Positions 1-7,285 of a stretch of 64,000 nucleotides of DNA are shown in pieces (positions within the stretch are counted from its first letter, which is position 1; every line of letters starts with the position of its first letter). The notes beneath the pieces are model-generated. The model ran no database searches, was not told the origin of the DNA, and was given only the letters and a program-made list of their open reading frames with translations. A program made the position numbers and the translations under genes. This DNA comes from a virus: positions 124,001 through 188,000 of the IMG/VR virus record IMGVR_UViG_3300044641_007115; one strand, 5' to 3'.

Positions 1-2
1 AA

Positions 3-560
3 TGGGTCAAGAAGAAGCTGTATGACCCGAAGTGGACGATGCTGTGGGGAAATCACGATCTTCACTACGCATTCGATATCCGGGCCTTCCGTTGCTCTGG
101 ATACTCTTCCTTGCGTGCGTCGATCATCAAACCGAAATACACCATGAAAGATTGGGCGCGGATGCGTTGTCATGCTTTCGTGGATGGTTGGTTGTTAACG
201 CATGCCGGGGTTGTGCCGCAATTGGTGACGGTGCCGGATGGAATGTCCTTTCCAGACTGGATGCATCAACAGGAAGCGGATATTCGCCGGGCACTAGGTC
301 AGGCGGTTCCGCACCCGTGGCTTGAGGCTGGCCGGTCGCGTGGTGGAAGTTTCCACAACGTCTATGGCGGTCTGGTGTGGGCGGACTGGTCGGAGATGGG
401 TGTGATTCCCGGTGTCAATCAGTTGGTCGGTCACACCGAAGCCCGGCAAGTCCGGCGCATCGAAGTGGACGGATTCCAGTCTGTTTGCATGGACACACAA
501 CGTCGTCATTTTGCTTGGATCGAAGATGGTATTCTGAAGTTCGAGCAAGTGAAGAATTGA
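3..560 (+). CDS. Metallophosphoesterase, 5' end outside window
   Basis: The open frame runs in from before the window, so the N-terminus is missing. Visible metallophosphatase (calcineurin-like) motifs are GNHD near the left edge, THAG in the middle and GHTE near the end, with the spacing of phage serine/threonine-phosphatase-like or bis(nucleoside)-tetraphosphatase-like enzymes. These residues normally bind two metal ions that hydrolyse phosphoesters. The DxH and GD motifs must lie upstream. An ATG at 39 is probably internal, because in-frame coding continues before it and it directly precedes GNHD. Substrate cannot be told. Confidence 0.75.
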   Translation, partial: WVKKKLYDPKWTMLWGNHDLHYAFDIRAFRCSGYSSLRASIIKPKYTMKDWARMRCHAFVDGWLLTHAGVVPQLVTVPDGMSFPDWMHQQEADIRRALGQAVPHPWLEAGRSRGGSFHNVYGGLVWADWSEMGVIPGVNQLVGHTEARQVRRIEVDGFQSVCMDTQRRHFAWIEDGILKFEQVKN

Positions 561-585
561 CATATAGGTCGGTATGATGTATACT
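557..585 (+). promoter_or_regulatory. Sigma70-type promoter
   Basis: TTGACA at 557-562, 17-bp spacer, TATACT at 580-585. It overlaps the stop codon of the phosphoesterase and leads to a GGAGAG ribosome site before the ATG at 602. Confidence 0.8.
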
Positions 586-601
586 GACTTTGGAGAGAAC
601 G

Positions 602-991
602 ATGCCGGATCAGGAATTAGTCATGCCTAAACCGCGCCGGGCCGCACGCCCCGTTGTGAAAAATTTTCGTTTGGTTCCGCCCGTAGTTGATCCAGCCAGC
701 TTCCTTGGCTCTTTGAATGCGCGGGCGGAATTTCACGTCAAGTTGTTGAAGGTGATCGAATCGAATGGAACGCGCTACTGGAAAGTGGAAACCCGCGAAC
801 ACAAGATTGGAATCATCCCGGAGTCTGCGGTATCCTATGCGTCAATGGTTGAAATTGTTGAAGTGAATGATTGCTTCCTGATGTCGGGCACTGTTCAGCG
901 ACAAGCCGCGACGGAATCGGGCGAAGCGCAAACGTTTTTCCGTGACGTAGAGATCACACGGAACTTCGGAACACCTACGAAAGCGAAGTGA
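602..991 (+). CDS. Hypothetical protein
   Basis: Not recognised. 129 residues, basic N-terminus (PKPRRAARP), mixed alpha/beta composition, no membrane segment. The ATG at 602 is chosen over the in-frame TTG at 590 because GGAGAG lies just upstream of it and the TTG lies inside the promoter-proximal leader. It is the first gene behind a consensus promoter and is followed within 5 bp by the next gene, so it probably heads the small operon that reaches rnh. Confidence 0.6.
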   Translation: MPDQELVMPKPRRAARPVVKNFRLVPPVVDPASFLGSLNARAEFHVKLLKVIESNGTRYWKVETREHKIGIIPESAVSYASMVEIVEVNDCFLMSGTVQRQAATESGEAQTFFRDVEITRNFGTPTKAK

Positions 992-995
992 TGGT

Positions 996-1655
996 ATGAA
1001 AAAGGTTCGAACCGAACCATTCTTTCGGGGCGATACATTCACCGGATCTGTCTCTGAAGCTCTGACATGGTATCGCAAGAACAGTACGGCCACCCAACAA
1101 AAACAATGGGTGATCGACTTCCTCATCTATCACAACCGCATAACTCGGTTACCGTTCACTGACGAAAAGCCATTCCCCGCTGATGTAGTGGATCGCGCCC
1201 GCGCGTGTGATGAGCACGGGTGTATAGGCGTCGGATCTGTTGCCCGACTGTTGACCAAAGGGGTCCCGCTGGACAAGAAAACGGTCACCCGCCTATACGA
1301 TCACATCCGGTCGCTGAAACCCAAACCGCCCCGTGCCGCCCGGCCCGTCGAAGACTCCGAACTCACCAAAATTCGCTACTACATCGATGGTGTGATCGAT
1401 GATATCTGTCTTCATCGAAAACCCAAACTACCGTCGCCAAATCGGGAGAAGTGGCGGGAGTCTTTGACATTGGAACAGCGGGCGATATTGGCCCGCGTTT
1501 ACCAGAAGACCTACGATGAGATTTTCGCGGCGGCATCGGAAGAAGACGAAGAGTTGATGGAAGCCTACAGCAATATGAGTGTTTTCCAGATGGATGCGCT
1601 GGTCAACTATTTGCAAAGCATCGTGGTCTACAAGAAAGCGAAGGCGGGCAAATGA
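996..1655 (+). CDS. Hypothetical protein
   Basis: Not recognised. 219 residues, soluble, with a basic proline-containing linker (KPKPPRAARP) near residue 115 separating two helical halves and an acidic stretch (EEDEELMEA) near residue 190. It starts 5 bp after the preceding stop and its stop overlaps the next ATG (ATGA), so it is translationally coupled to the RyR-domain gene. Confidence 0.6.
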   Translation: MKKVRTEPFFRGDTFTGSVSEALTWYRKNSTATQQKQWVIDFLIYHNRITRLPFTDEKPFPADVVDRARACDEHGCIGVGSVARLLTKGVPLDKKTVTRLYDHIRSLKPKPPRAARPVEDSELTKIRYYIDGVIDDICLHRKPKLPSPNREKWRESLTLEQRAILARVYQKTYDEIFAAASEEDEELMEAYSNMSVFQMDALVNYLQSIVVYKKAKAGK

Positions 1656-2005
1656 CCGAAGAACAAGTACGGGCGATTGCGGTGCGCATCTATTCCGTGA
1701 TTCGTGCTCTGAACAATGAGTTTGGGAAGTTGTACCCTGCATGGGAGCACGCCGGGGATGACCAGCAAACTACGTTTATTGAAGGTGTCCGTTTTCATCT
1801 GAACAACCCGGACATGACGCCGAAGGAAACGCACGATTGGTGGATGGAAGACAAGGCGGCGAAGGGATGGACCTATGGGCCGGTCAAAGATGAAGTCGCT
1901 AAGCATCATCCAAGCATGATCCCTTACGAAGACCTTTCCGAACTGGAACGCGGCAAGGATGTGGTGTTCATCGAACTGTGCCGAATCCTTTCTTCGCTGG
2001 TCTAA
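1652..2005 (+). CDS. RyR-domain protein
   Basis: 117 residues. The central and C-terminal part carries the ryanodine-receptor repeat (RyR) signature: HDWWMEDKAAKGWTYGP, then KHHPSMIPYEDLSELE. RyR domains occur as stand-alone small proteins in large phages; their role there is not established, though a nucleotide-ligand-binding or regulatory role has been proposed for the family. The start overlaps the upstream stop (ATGA). Confidence 0.75.
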   Translation: MTEEQVRAIAVRIYSVIRALNNEFGKLYPAWEHAGDDQQTTFIEGVRFHLNNPDMTPKETHDWWMEDKAAKGWTYGPVKDEVAKHHPSMIPYEDLSELERGKDVVFIELCRILSSLV

Positions 2006-2014
2006 TATAAGAGT

Positions 2015-2320
2015 ATGGGCATGGGATATCGGTATGAATTTGTCGATGGTGATTTGACCGCCGCGACGGGTGTGATTTTCAAGGGAGTGCAAATGCGCAA
2101 CGAACGACCGGGGCACATTTGGCCGATTGAAGACCGCAATGTGAAAGAACAGATGATTGCGATTCGTATCCCGGCGGGCAAAGTGTGGTCTGGAACCGGT
2201 CGTCCTTTCCGTCATGTCCCGCCAGAAGTCGTGATTATCAAGCTGGACCCCAAATCTCAAGAAGCCAATCCGGTGATGCATATTCCCATCGGGCGGGCGT
2301 CGAAATCTTCCCAAATTTGA
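2015..2320 (+). CDS. Hypothetical protein
   Basis: Not recognised. 101 residues, no transmembrane segment, beta-rich by eye. Two possible ATGs lie 6 nt apart (2015 and 2021). It follows the RyR gene by 9 bp. Confidence 0.5.
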   Translation: MGMGYRYEFVDGDLTAATGVIFKGVQMRNERPGHIWPIEDRNVKEQMIAIRIPAGKVWSGTGRPFRHVPPEVVIIKLDPKSQEANPVMHIPIGRASKSSQI

Positions 2321-2351
2321 TTCTCCGATTCCATTGATACACTGGCACTAA

Positions 2352-2519
2352 ATGCAAGTGAGCGAATGGATTAGCAACCTCAAACGATGGTGGTGCCGGA
2401 ACTTCCACAAAGGCATTTTGTGGGGCGGTGGACCGGAATATGAGTGTAGCGTGTGCTTTCGCCGATATCGGGTGCCGTGGGCATCATCGGAGAATCGAAA
2501 TGATCCTACTCGACTTTAG
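2352..2519 (+). CDS. Small cysteine-containing protein
   Basis: A 55-codon frame rich in Trp and Arg (LKRWWCRNFH) with a CSVC pair, ending inside the start region of rnh (20-base overlap). Tryptophan-rich small proteins just before a downstream start are common in T4-like phages. It fills the 180-bp gap between neighbours with no better alternative. Function unknown; codon use resembles its neighbours. Confidence 0.45.
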   Translation: MQVSEWISNLKRWWCRNFHKGILWGGGPEYECSVCFRRYRVPWASSENRNDPTRL

Positions 2520-3417
2520 CCAAGTCGTTATCAGCAACTACATGATGCAAGTCAAAAGCCAGCCGAAGCTGGACGAAGGCTTGTTTCGACATGTCACTCT
2601 GAATTCGCTTCGCATGTACAATGCGCAATTCCGTGAGACGCACGGTCGCATGGTCATTTGCACGGATTCTCATAACTCATGGCGTCGGGATGTTTTCCCC
2701 TTCTACAAGGCCGGGCGTCGCCGGGAGCGGGAAGACTCGAACATCGACTGGCAACACCTATTCGAAGTGCTTCGTATGGTCCGCCGGGAGATCGCGGAAG
2801 TGTTTCCGTACAAGGTGATGGAAGTGGACGGTGCGGAAGCCGACGACATCATTTCGACGTTGGCCCGGCGGTTCAGTCCATTGGAGAACGTCGTCATTAT
2901 TTCAAGCGACAAGGATTTCCAGCAACTTCAGCGCTGGCCGAACATTCAGCAGTTCAGTCCATACACCAAAGAGTTCGTCATCTGTCCGAATCCGCAACAG
3001 TTCCTCAAAGAACACATCATGCGCGGCGACCGGTCAGACGGCGTTCCGAACTTTCTGTCACCAGACGACATCTTCATGACCGAAGGTCGTCAGTCTCCTG
3101 TGATGGATAAGAAGTTGGCCGTTTGGTTGACACAAGAGCCGGAAACGTTCTGTGATTCGCGCATGCTTCGCAACTACCGGCGCAATGAACAGTTGGTTGA
3201 TTTGACGCGGACCCCGGATCACATTGAGCAAACGATTCTGGAAGAGTTTGCGAAACCACCCATCGGCGCGACCAACAAAATCTATAGCTACTTGGCGTCG
3301 AACCGCCTGTCCAATCTGGTCGAACATCTGTCGGAGTTCATGCCGGGAAATGTGCAAGCACCACCAGCGCCGCCGGAACAGCCGACCAAATCTACAGCAA
3401 GGCTGCAATTTGAATGA
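2500..3417 (+). CDS. rnh: RNase H, T4 Rnh-like FEN1-family 5' nuclease
   Basis: 305 residues from the ATG at 2500 (GGAG upstream); an earlier in-frame GTG at 2428 adds residues unlike the family. It resembles T4 RNase H, the flap endonuclease that removes RNA primers from lagging-strand fragments. Visible: N-terminal ILLDFSQV, CTDSHNSWRRD with basic arch residues, EVDGAEADDII (acidic metal ligands), IISSDKDFQQL, and a GDRSDGVPN loop matching the helix-hairpin-helix/metal region. Its partner DNA ligase is encoded at 54632-56071. The C-terminus ends in a proline-rich tail. Confidence 0.85.
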   Translation: MILLDFSQVVISNYMMQVKSQPKLDEGLFRHVTLNSLRMYNAQFRETHGRMVICTDSHNSWRRDVFPFYKAGRRREREDSNIDWQHLFEVLRMVRREIAEVFPYKVMEVDGAEADDIISTLARRFSPLENVVIISSDKDFQQLQRWPNIQQFSPYTKEFVICPNPQQFLKEHIMRGDRSDGVPNFLSPDDIFMTEGRQSPVMDKKLAVWLTQEPETFCDSRMLRNYRRNEQLVDLTRTPDHIEQTILEEFAKPPIGATNKIYSYLASNRLSNLVEHLSEFMPGNVQAPPAPPEQPTKSTARLQFE

Positions 3418-3659
3418 AGATGACAATTTGGAAATGTGATCGGTGCGGGAAGGAATATCGTGAAGGTCGGGGCCGGACGTTTGAAATCGCCGTAGGTACC
3501 GAACGCGATCAGATCGAAGGCCGCACGTTTGAAGTGACAGACTCGATAGACCTGTGTGTTCTGTGCGTCGAATCCGCGATGGAACAATTCGTTCGAGCAA
3601 TGGACTATCCGACTCGAAAAGCGTGGATTGAAGAGGTTCGAGCACGCCTTCCGAATTGA
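3414..3659 (+). CDS. Small zinc-ribbon protein
   Basis: 81 residues with CDRC near the N-terminus and CVLC near residue 48, a typical four-cysteine zinc ribbon of phage accessory proteins. ATGA overlap with rnh indicates translational coupling. Function unknown. Confidence 0.6.
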   Translation: MKMTIWKCDRCGKEYREGRGRTFEIAVGTERDQIEGRTFEVTDSIDLCVLCVESAMEQFVRAMDYPTRKAWIEEVRARLPN

Positions 3660-3684
3660 CATCGTGTGATTCATATGTCATAAT
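3656..3684 (+). promoter_or_regulatory. Sigma70-type promoter with leaderless start
   Basis: TTGACA 3656-3661, 17-bp spacer, CATAAT 3679-3684. The next start codon, GTG at 3691, lies exactly 7 nt after the -10 box, so the predicted mRNA begins at the start codon. Confidence 0.7.
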
Positions 3685-3690
3685 GGTGTC

Positions 3691-4083
3691 GTGACTGATG
3701 ACAAGAAGTTATGGGAGATTCTTGTACCTACGGTGAGCAACGAAGGGAAACCTTTCAGGTTGCGCTACCACCGGGTATGGGATGCCCATGTTCGCAAGAT
3801 CAGCGGCGGGATGACCATCTTACCGGTCGCCAAGGGCCAGTGGCTTGACGGTGACAAGGTGTATGCGGAACGAATGATCCCGGTGCGCATACTGGCGACC
3901 CGCGATCAGATGGAACAAATCGTAGAGTATACGATGCGTTATTACCATCAACTTGCCGTCCTTGCGTATAAAATCAGTGATGAGGTCATTCTAAAGAGAT
4001 GCGAATTGAAATCACCCAAGAGGGAACCGAAAACCGGGAAGTCCGCTCCGTTGAATCACTCCGACCCGTCGAAGATGAATTGA
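3691..4083 (+). CDS. Hypothetical protein, leaderless GTG start
   Basis: Not recognised. 130 residues; the first 100 look globular (LRYHRVWDAHVRKISGG), the last 30 are basic and low-complexity and overlap another frame (3999-4178), so the true 3' end is less certain. No Shine-Dalgarno sequence; the GTG sits at the predicted transcription start of the 3656 promoter. Confidence 0.55.
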   Translation: MTDDKKLWEILVPTVSNEGKPFRLRYHRVWDAHVRKISGGMTILPVAKGQWLDGDKVYAERMIPVRILATRDQMEQIVEYTMRYYHQLAVLAYKISDEVILKRCELKSPKREPKTGKSAPLNHSDPSKMN

Positions 4084-4178
4084 CGACGTTGCTTCAGGCG
4101 GAAGCCGGGTACAATATCACAATAGAGCACGGACGTTCGACATGGATGATCTTACCTACAGAGAAATCGGAATCCTAA
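3999..4178 (+). CDS. Small overlapping protein, possible
   Basis: A 59-codon frame with an AAAGAG site before its ATG. It overlaps the tail of the previous gene by 85 bp and the start of the next by 37 bp. Composition (acidic, soluble) is protein-like, and it would explain the otherwise non-coding 58-bp gap. No family recognised. Confidence 0.35.
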   Translation: MRIEITQEGTENREVRSVESLRPVEDELTTLLQAEAGYNITIEHGRSTWMILPTEKSES

Positions 4179-4516
4179 TTGACCTTTGGTTTGGGATTGT
4201 GTCGCATGAAAAATACATCGCGCGACCCAACGGCGTTTTTTCGATCAACTACGACAGTCTGATCGAAAAAGGTCTAGTGGAGCGGGTTCCTGAATTCACC
4301 GACGAAGAATTGGAACGAAATCAAAATGCGGTTGACGCTTTGAAGTTTGAAGCGATGGCCGCTCTTCACGTCGATACCATTCGGCGGGCGATTGAGTTTC
4401 TGGAAGAAGCGGAAACCATCGTTACGGAAAAGCGATGGGGATACCGTTTGACTGACAAGGGCATTCAGCACATGCATGCCCAAATTGATGCTATTCCCGA
4501 TCATGCTCACGCATGA
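4142..4516 (+). CDS. Hypothetical protein, winged-helix-like
   Basis: 124 residues. The ends (YREIGILIDLWFG at the N-terminus, RWGYRLTDKGIQHM at the C-terminus) resemble the first helix and the wing of small winged-helix proteins, where LT-x-KG is typical. The middle is acidic and helical. Possibly a small transcription regulator; inference only. Confidence 0.5.
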   Translation: MDDLTYREIGILIDLWFGIVSHEKYIARPNGVFSINYDSLIEKGLVERVPEFTDEELERNQNAVDALKFEAMAALHVDTIRRAIEFLEEAETIVTEKRWGYRLTDKGIQHMHAQIDAIPDHAHA

Positions 4517-4540
4517 TACGGACACAATGAAAGGACACAC

Positions 4541-4996
4541 ATGAAGGCACAGAGAATTGAAGATGTCGATTGGTCGCAGTTCAAAAGTGGCGACCAGTTC
4601 ACAGGATTGATCGCCACTCCGTTATCGCGGGAATGGCCGATCATGATCCGGGTATCGTCGCAATACCACCCGGACATGGAACTGGTCATCCATGACATGA
4701 TGGAGAACAACGGAATCGATCTGGTCGATTTGGGCGTGGACATGGACGCTGCGAATTTCCAAAAAGGTGAAGTCTATGACGCTCTGTTCGAACTGACCGA
4801 AGACGGCACCGAAGACGACGGACTCATTTTCAAGGTCGTGCGGGCGGTCCCGGCGTCGGTTCGTCAGACCCTTCAGCCGCGCATGAAGACAGATGGCATG
4901 ACTCAGCATGACCGTGACAAGGCTGTCGCGGCGGCGACGGGCGGTGAAGTGGAGAGCAACAGCGCTGCGTTGGGAATGATCCCGATCAAGTGGTAA
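4541..4996 (+). CDS. Hypothetical protein
   Basis: Not recognised. 151 residues, strongly acidic (DLVDLGVDMDAANF, EDGTEDDG), no membrane segment. A clear AAAGGA ribosome site precedes the ATG. The next gene starts 6 bp after its stop. Confidence 0.6.
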   Translation: MKAQRIEDVDWSQFKSGDQFTGLIATPLSREWPIMIRVSSQYHPDMELVIHDMMENNGIDLVDLGVDMDAANFQKGEVYDALFELTEDGTEDDGLIFKVVRAVPASVRQTLQPRMKTDGMTQHDRDKAVAAATGGEVESNSAALGMIPIKW

Positions 4997-5002
4997 TTCG
5001 CA

Positions 5003-5461
5003 ATGTCTGAAATGATCGTGTGGAAAAAGCCGTCGCTGGTCGTTGTTGGCGTCGCTATCGGCATTGTCATGTGCGGGCTATCTTTTAAGGTGGCCCGCGA
5101 CACCGCTCCGAAACCTGTGGTGGTCCCGGCGGTAGTTTCCAACCCGGCGAATCCACCGGCGACCGATCATCCATCGCCGGTGGATTTCCTGAAATGCATC
5201 GAAGGGAACACGACGCCGAAGAAGACATTTTTCGAAACAGTACTTCGCAATCGGTGTAATGTCGGGCTGGAAGCGTTCGTGGCAAAGTTCAAATTGTACG
5301 ATCTGACGGATTCGCGGGTCGGATGGTCGGAAGTTCCAATCGGCGAATTGGAACCCGGTGAAAAAGTCCGGTTCCGTTTGGATTACGACGTGCAAGAGAA
5401 TCCGAAGTTGACGGAAGGTGTGGGACGTGTCGCGCTGTATGACATGGTGCCGCAAAAATAG
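5003..5461 (+). CDS. Membrane-anchored hypothetical protein
   Basis: 152 residues: a single N-terminal membrane segment (about residues 11-28, LVVVGVAIGIVMCGLSF) that is an uncleaved anchor or signal peptide, a Pro/Val-rich linker, then a beta-rich domain of about 90 residues with two cysteines in the body (FLKC, RNRC). The globular part resembles periplasmic Ig-like domains by pattern only. Probably exposed to the periplasm. Confidence 0.55.
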   Translation: MSEMIVWKKPSLVVVGVAIGIVMCGLSFKVARDTAPKPVVVPAVVSNPANPPATDHPSPVDFLKCIEGNTTPKKTFFETVLRNRCNVGLEAFVAKFKLYDLTDSRVGWSEVPIGELEPGEKVRFRLDYDVQENPKLTEGVGRVALYDMVPQK

Positions 5462-5484
5462 TTCGAAAAAAGTTCAGAAAAGTG

Positions 5485-5514
5485 TTGACATCCGCTCAGC
5501 GGCATGTATAAATA
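5485..5514 (+). promoter_or_regulatory. Promoter ahead of the tRNA region
   Basis: TTGACA 5485-5490, 16-bp spacer, TATAAA 5507-5512. The -10 also forms TATAAATA (5507-5514), identical to the T4 late-promoter element, so it may serve early and late. It is the first promoter before the tRNA cluster. Confidence 0.65.
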
Positions 5515-5538
5515 GAATCAGAAGGACATCGCATTCAA

Positions 5539-5655
5539 ATGACGAACGTAGCCAATAAACGAAACGGAAACACCGCCCGGTGTGCCCGTGGCAATCGCTT
5601 CGTCACCTTCAATTGGTGCGGTAGCCGATTTAACGGGCGCGTCAAGCGCGGTTAA
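5539..5655 (+). CDS. Small basic peptide, possible
   Basis: 38 codons behind an AAGGAC site, 25 nt after the promoter. Very basic and Asn/Arg-rich (RNGNTARCARGNR), possibly nucleic-acid binding. The alternative is that this stretch is only the leader of the tRNA transcript. Confidence 0.35.
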   Translation: MTNVANKRNGNTARCARGNRFVTFNWCGSRFNGRVKRG

Positions 5656-5766
5656 TCCCCTCTCCCTGAAACAGTCCTGAACTGCAAAGCTGGAAGTAGC
5701 GATCCAGCAATGAGTGACACAGACAGGAACACTGGAGTAAGAAAGTTTCCCCTAAACAGTTTTCAA

Positions 5767-5857
5767 GGTAAGCCGACCGGTAACGGTTATCTGGTATAAC
5801 TTGGTTCGACTCCAAGACCACTTCGGTGGTTGACCCGTTCCAATCCAATTGCTTACC
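5767..5857 (+). ncRNA. Permuted RNA element A enclosing a tRNA fragment
   Basis: Ends are perfectly complementary: GGTAAGC (5767-5773) and GCTTACC (5851-5857). Inside the left end is the conserved CCGAYN...GGTTATC; inside the right end is CCAATT before GCTT, as in the five other copies (6932, 7286, 7393, 7530, 13392). Between them lies a good tRNA T-arm (5800-5816, loop TTCGACT) followed by a 5-bp stem ACCAC/GTGGT capped by TTCG (5822-5825). D- and anticodon arms are missing, so this cannot give a normal tRNA; it may be a remnant or a small circular RNA. Confidence 0.55.
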
Positions 5858-5864
5858 ACGCTAT

Positions 5865-5952
5865 GCACCCGTAGCCTAATGGATCAGGCAACACGCTACG
5901 AACGTGTGAGGCGAAAGTCTCTATGTGGGTTCGAGTCCCGCCGGGTGTTCCA
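5865..5952 (+). tRNA. tRNA-Arg(ACG) with long variable arm
   Basis: Acceptor GCACCCG/CGGGTGT, encoded CCA, D-arm AGCC...GGCA, anticodon stem ACACG/CGTGT with loop CTACGAA. The variable region is about 17 nt (GAGGCGAAAGTCTC hairpin), whereas bacterial tRNA-Arg is normally class I with 5 nt. Confidence 0.85.
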
Positions 5953-6041
5953 AACTATCGACGCTGATGCGTGAGAAACGCGCTACGGTGTTCTGTGATG
6001 CGGCTAAACAGGATGTGCATGTCGAAGTCGCCGCTGCAAAT

Positions 6042-6117
6042 GCGGGCATAGCTCAACTGGTCAGAGCACTGGCTTGCCAAGCCGGAGATACGGATTCGAA
6101 TTCCGTTGCCCGCTCCA
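6042..6117 (+). tRNA. tRNA-Gly(GCC)
   Basis: Acceptor GCGGGCA/TGCCCGC, anticodon stem CTGGC/GCCGG with loop TTGCCAA, T-loop TTCGAAT, encoded CCA. Canonical cloverleaf. Confidence 0.95.
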
Positions 6118-6122
6118 AACAT

Positions 6123-6200
6123 GGTCCTGTCGCCGGAACTGGTACTGGCACCTGTTTTACACACAGGCCGTTGTAGGTTCGATTCCTACCGGGACTACCA
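6123..6200 (+). tRNA. tRNA-Val(TAC)
   Basis: Acceptor GGTCCTG/CGGGACT with G-U pairs, anticodon stem CCTGT/ACAGG with loop TTTACAC, T-arm GTAGG TTCGATT CCTAC, encoded CCA. Confidence 0.93.
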
Positions 6201-6207
6201 AGATCGT

Positions 6208-6441
6208 ATGAAAGTGTTGATCGCACCTGACGGACAATTCTTCTTCGCGCAAGGCGTGGAGATGGATTACGCGGCTCAAGGTAACACTGTGGATGAGGCG
6301 AAGGCCAATTTCGCGGCGGGACTGGAAGCAACGAAGAAGCTCCACTTGGATCACTTCGGAGAAGTCAGGATCGATCCGGCACCGGAAGACGTGATTGCGG
6401 ATCTTCGGGCGACTGAAGGTCTGGTTGAAGTGGAGTTGTAA
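6208..6441 (+). CDS. Small HicB-like fold protein
   Basis: 77 residues. The pattern FFFAQGVEMDYAAQG then TVDEAKANFAAGLEAT resembles the partial RNase-H fold of HicB antitoxin-like proteins (aqG-x-T-x-eEA-x-x-N). No HicA partner lies beside it. The ATG at 6208 is chosen because everything upstream in frame is tRNA. It sits alone between tRNA genes. Confidence 0.55.
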   Translation: MKVLIAPDGQFFFAQGVEMDYAAQGNTVDEAKANFAAGLEATKKLHLDHFGEVRIDPAPEDVIADLRATEGLVEVEL

Positions 6442-6447
6442 TTTTAT

Positions 6448-6537
6448 TCCGGGATCGCCTAACTGGTAAGGCACCTGACTGTTACTCAGACGTGGCTTTA
6501 TGCCCATATGTAGGTTCGAATCCTACTCCCGGAGCCA
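6448..6537 (+). tRNA. tRNA-Asn(GTT) with long variable arm
   Basis: Acceptor TCCGGGA/TCCCGGA, D-arm GCC...GGC, anticodon stem CTGA/TCAG, loop CTGTTAC, then an unusually long variable region of about 19 nt (GTGGC...GCCCAT), T-loop TTCGAAT, discriminator G and encoded CCA. Long variable arms are not expected on tRNA-Asn. Confidence 0.8.
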
Positions 6538-6548
6538 AATTTTTCAAT

Positions 6549-6626
6549 GGGTCGGTAACTCAATAGGACTAGAGTAGCTGCCTCTTAAGCAGAAGGTTGT
6601 GGGTTCAAGTCCCACCCGGCCCACCA
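6549..6626 (+). tRNA. tRNA-Lys(CTT)
   Basis: Acceptor GGGTCGG/CCGGCCC, anticodon loop CTCTTAA, T-arm GTGGG TTCAAGT CCCAC, encoded CCA. A close paralogue lies at 6718. Confidence 0.9.
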
Positions 6627-6638
6627 AAGGAAAAGAAA

Positions 6639-6689
6639 ATGGAATTGACATTGTTCGAGAAACGAGTTGCCGGATCGGTCGCCGCCTAA
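6639..6689 (+). CDS. Possible 16-residue peptide
   Basis: A tiny frame (ATG GAA TTG...) directly after AAGGAAAAG between the two Lys tRNA genes. Length makes coding doubtful; it may be spacer. Confidence 0.2.
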   Translation: MELTLFEKRVAGSVAA

Positions 6690-6717
6690 CAAGCGGTTGG
6701 CCCGGTCCATTTCACAT

Positions 6718-6794
6718 GGGCCGGTAACTCAAATGGTCAGAGTAGCCGACTTTTAATCGGAAGGTTGTGGGTTCGAGTCCCACCCGGCCCACCA
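6718..6794 (+). tRNA. tRNA-Lys(TTT)
   Basis: Acceptor GGGCCGG/CCGGCCC, anticodon stem CCGA/TCGG with loop CTTTTAA, T-loop TTCGAGT, encoded CCA. Nearly the same body as the Lys(CTT) gene, so a duplication. Confidence 0.93.
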
Positions 6795-6880
6795 AGACCA
6801 AATCAAGTTCGCGCCGCCCGCGTAATCGGCAACGGCGCACAGATCATTGACAATTGAAGAGCCTGTTTAGGAACAAATGA

Positions 6881-6917
6881 CTCCCGGTCAGTCGTGGTAA
6901 GATTGACTCATTGGGAG
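6881..6917 (+). ncRNA. Two-stage hairpin before the permuted tRNA
   Basis: CTCCC (6881-6885)/GGGAG (6913-6917) encloses GTCAGTC/GATTGAC with loop GTGGTAA. No T-run follows, so not a terminator. It lies 15 nt upstream of element B and may be a processing site. Confidence 0.4.
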
Positions 6918-6931
6918 AGATCAAAGGAAGT

Positions 6932-7061
6932 GGCAAGCCGATAGGTGATGGTTATCCCTCTGCAAAAGGGGCAATATGGGTTCGAATCCCATCGTGTTCT
7001 TCGGAGCATGTCGTCTAATGGTAGGACGCCTAAAATCTCCGTCGCCGATACCTTGCTTGCC
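6932..7061 (+). tRNA. Circularly permuted tRNA-Cys(GCA), element B
   Basis: Order is reversed: GGCAAGC (6932-6938), conserved CCGATA...GGTTATC (to 6956), tRNA 3' half (6957-6999: anticodon loop CTGCAAA, T-arm ATGGG TTCGAAT CCCAT, acceptor CGTGTTC), a TTCG cap (7000-7003), tRNA 5' half (7004-7030: acceptor GAGCATG, D-arm GTC...GAC, then GCC), and the element's other half ending GCTTGCC (7055-7061), the exact complement of the start. Joined 7030 to 6957, the halves give a regular cloverleaf of about 70 nt with anticodon stem CCCCT/AGGGG. CCA is not encoded. A conventional tRNA-Cys lies at 7642. Confidence 0.75.
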
Positions 7062-7079
7062 GCTTCCTTTCAAAAAGAA

Positions 7080-7280
7080 ATGACCAAGTTCCGAATACTC
7101 ACTCCGTCCGGCGTTCAGGCCGAAGGGGAATGGGAAACGCTGGCGGAGATTCCGGCCCGGCTTCCTGATCGCTTCATGCATTACTTCGACACTGAAGATG
7201 CGGATGTGGTGGTCATAGGAGAAAATGGAAAAGAATCCCGGTTAGGAGTTTTGGGACTGGTTCGTGGAGTGATAAGATAG
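7080..7280 (+). CDS. Hypothetical protein between permuted elements
   Basis: 66 residues, acidic (FDTEDADVVVIGENG), no family recognised. It lies exactly between element B (ends 7061) and element C (starts 7286), with only a weak purine-rich ribosome site. The upstream in-frame extension is tRNA sequence, so the ATG at 7080 is used. Confidence 0.5.
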   Translation: MTKFRILTPSGVQAEGEWETLAEIPARLPDRFMHYFDTEDADVVVIGENGKESRLGVLGLVRGVIR

Positions 7281-7285
7281 TTTCA

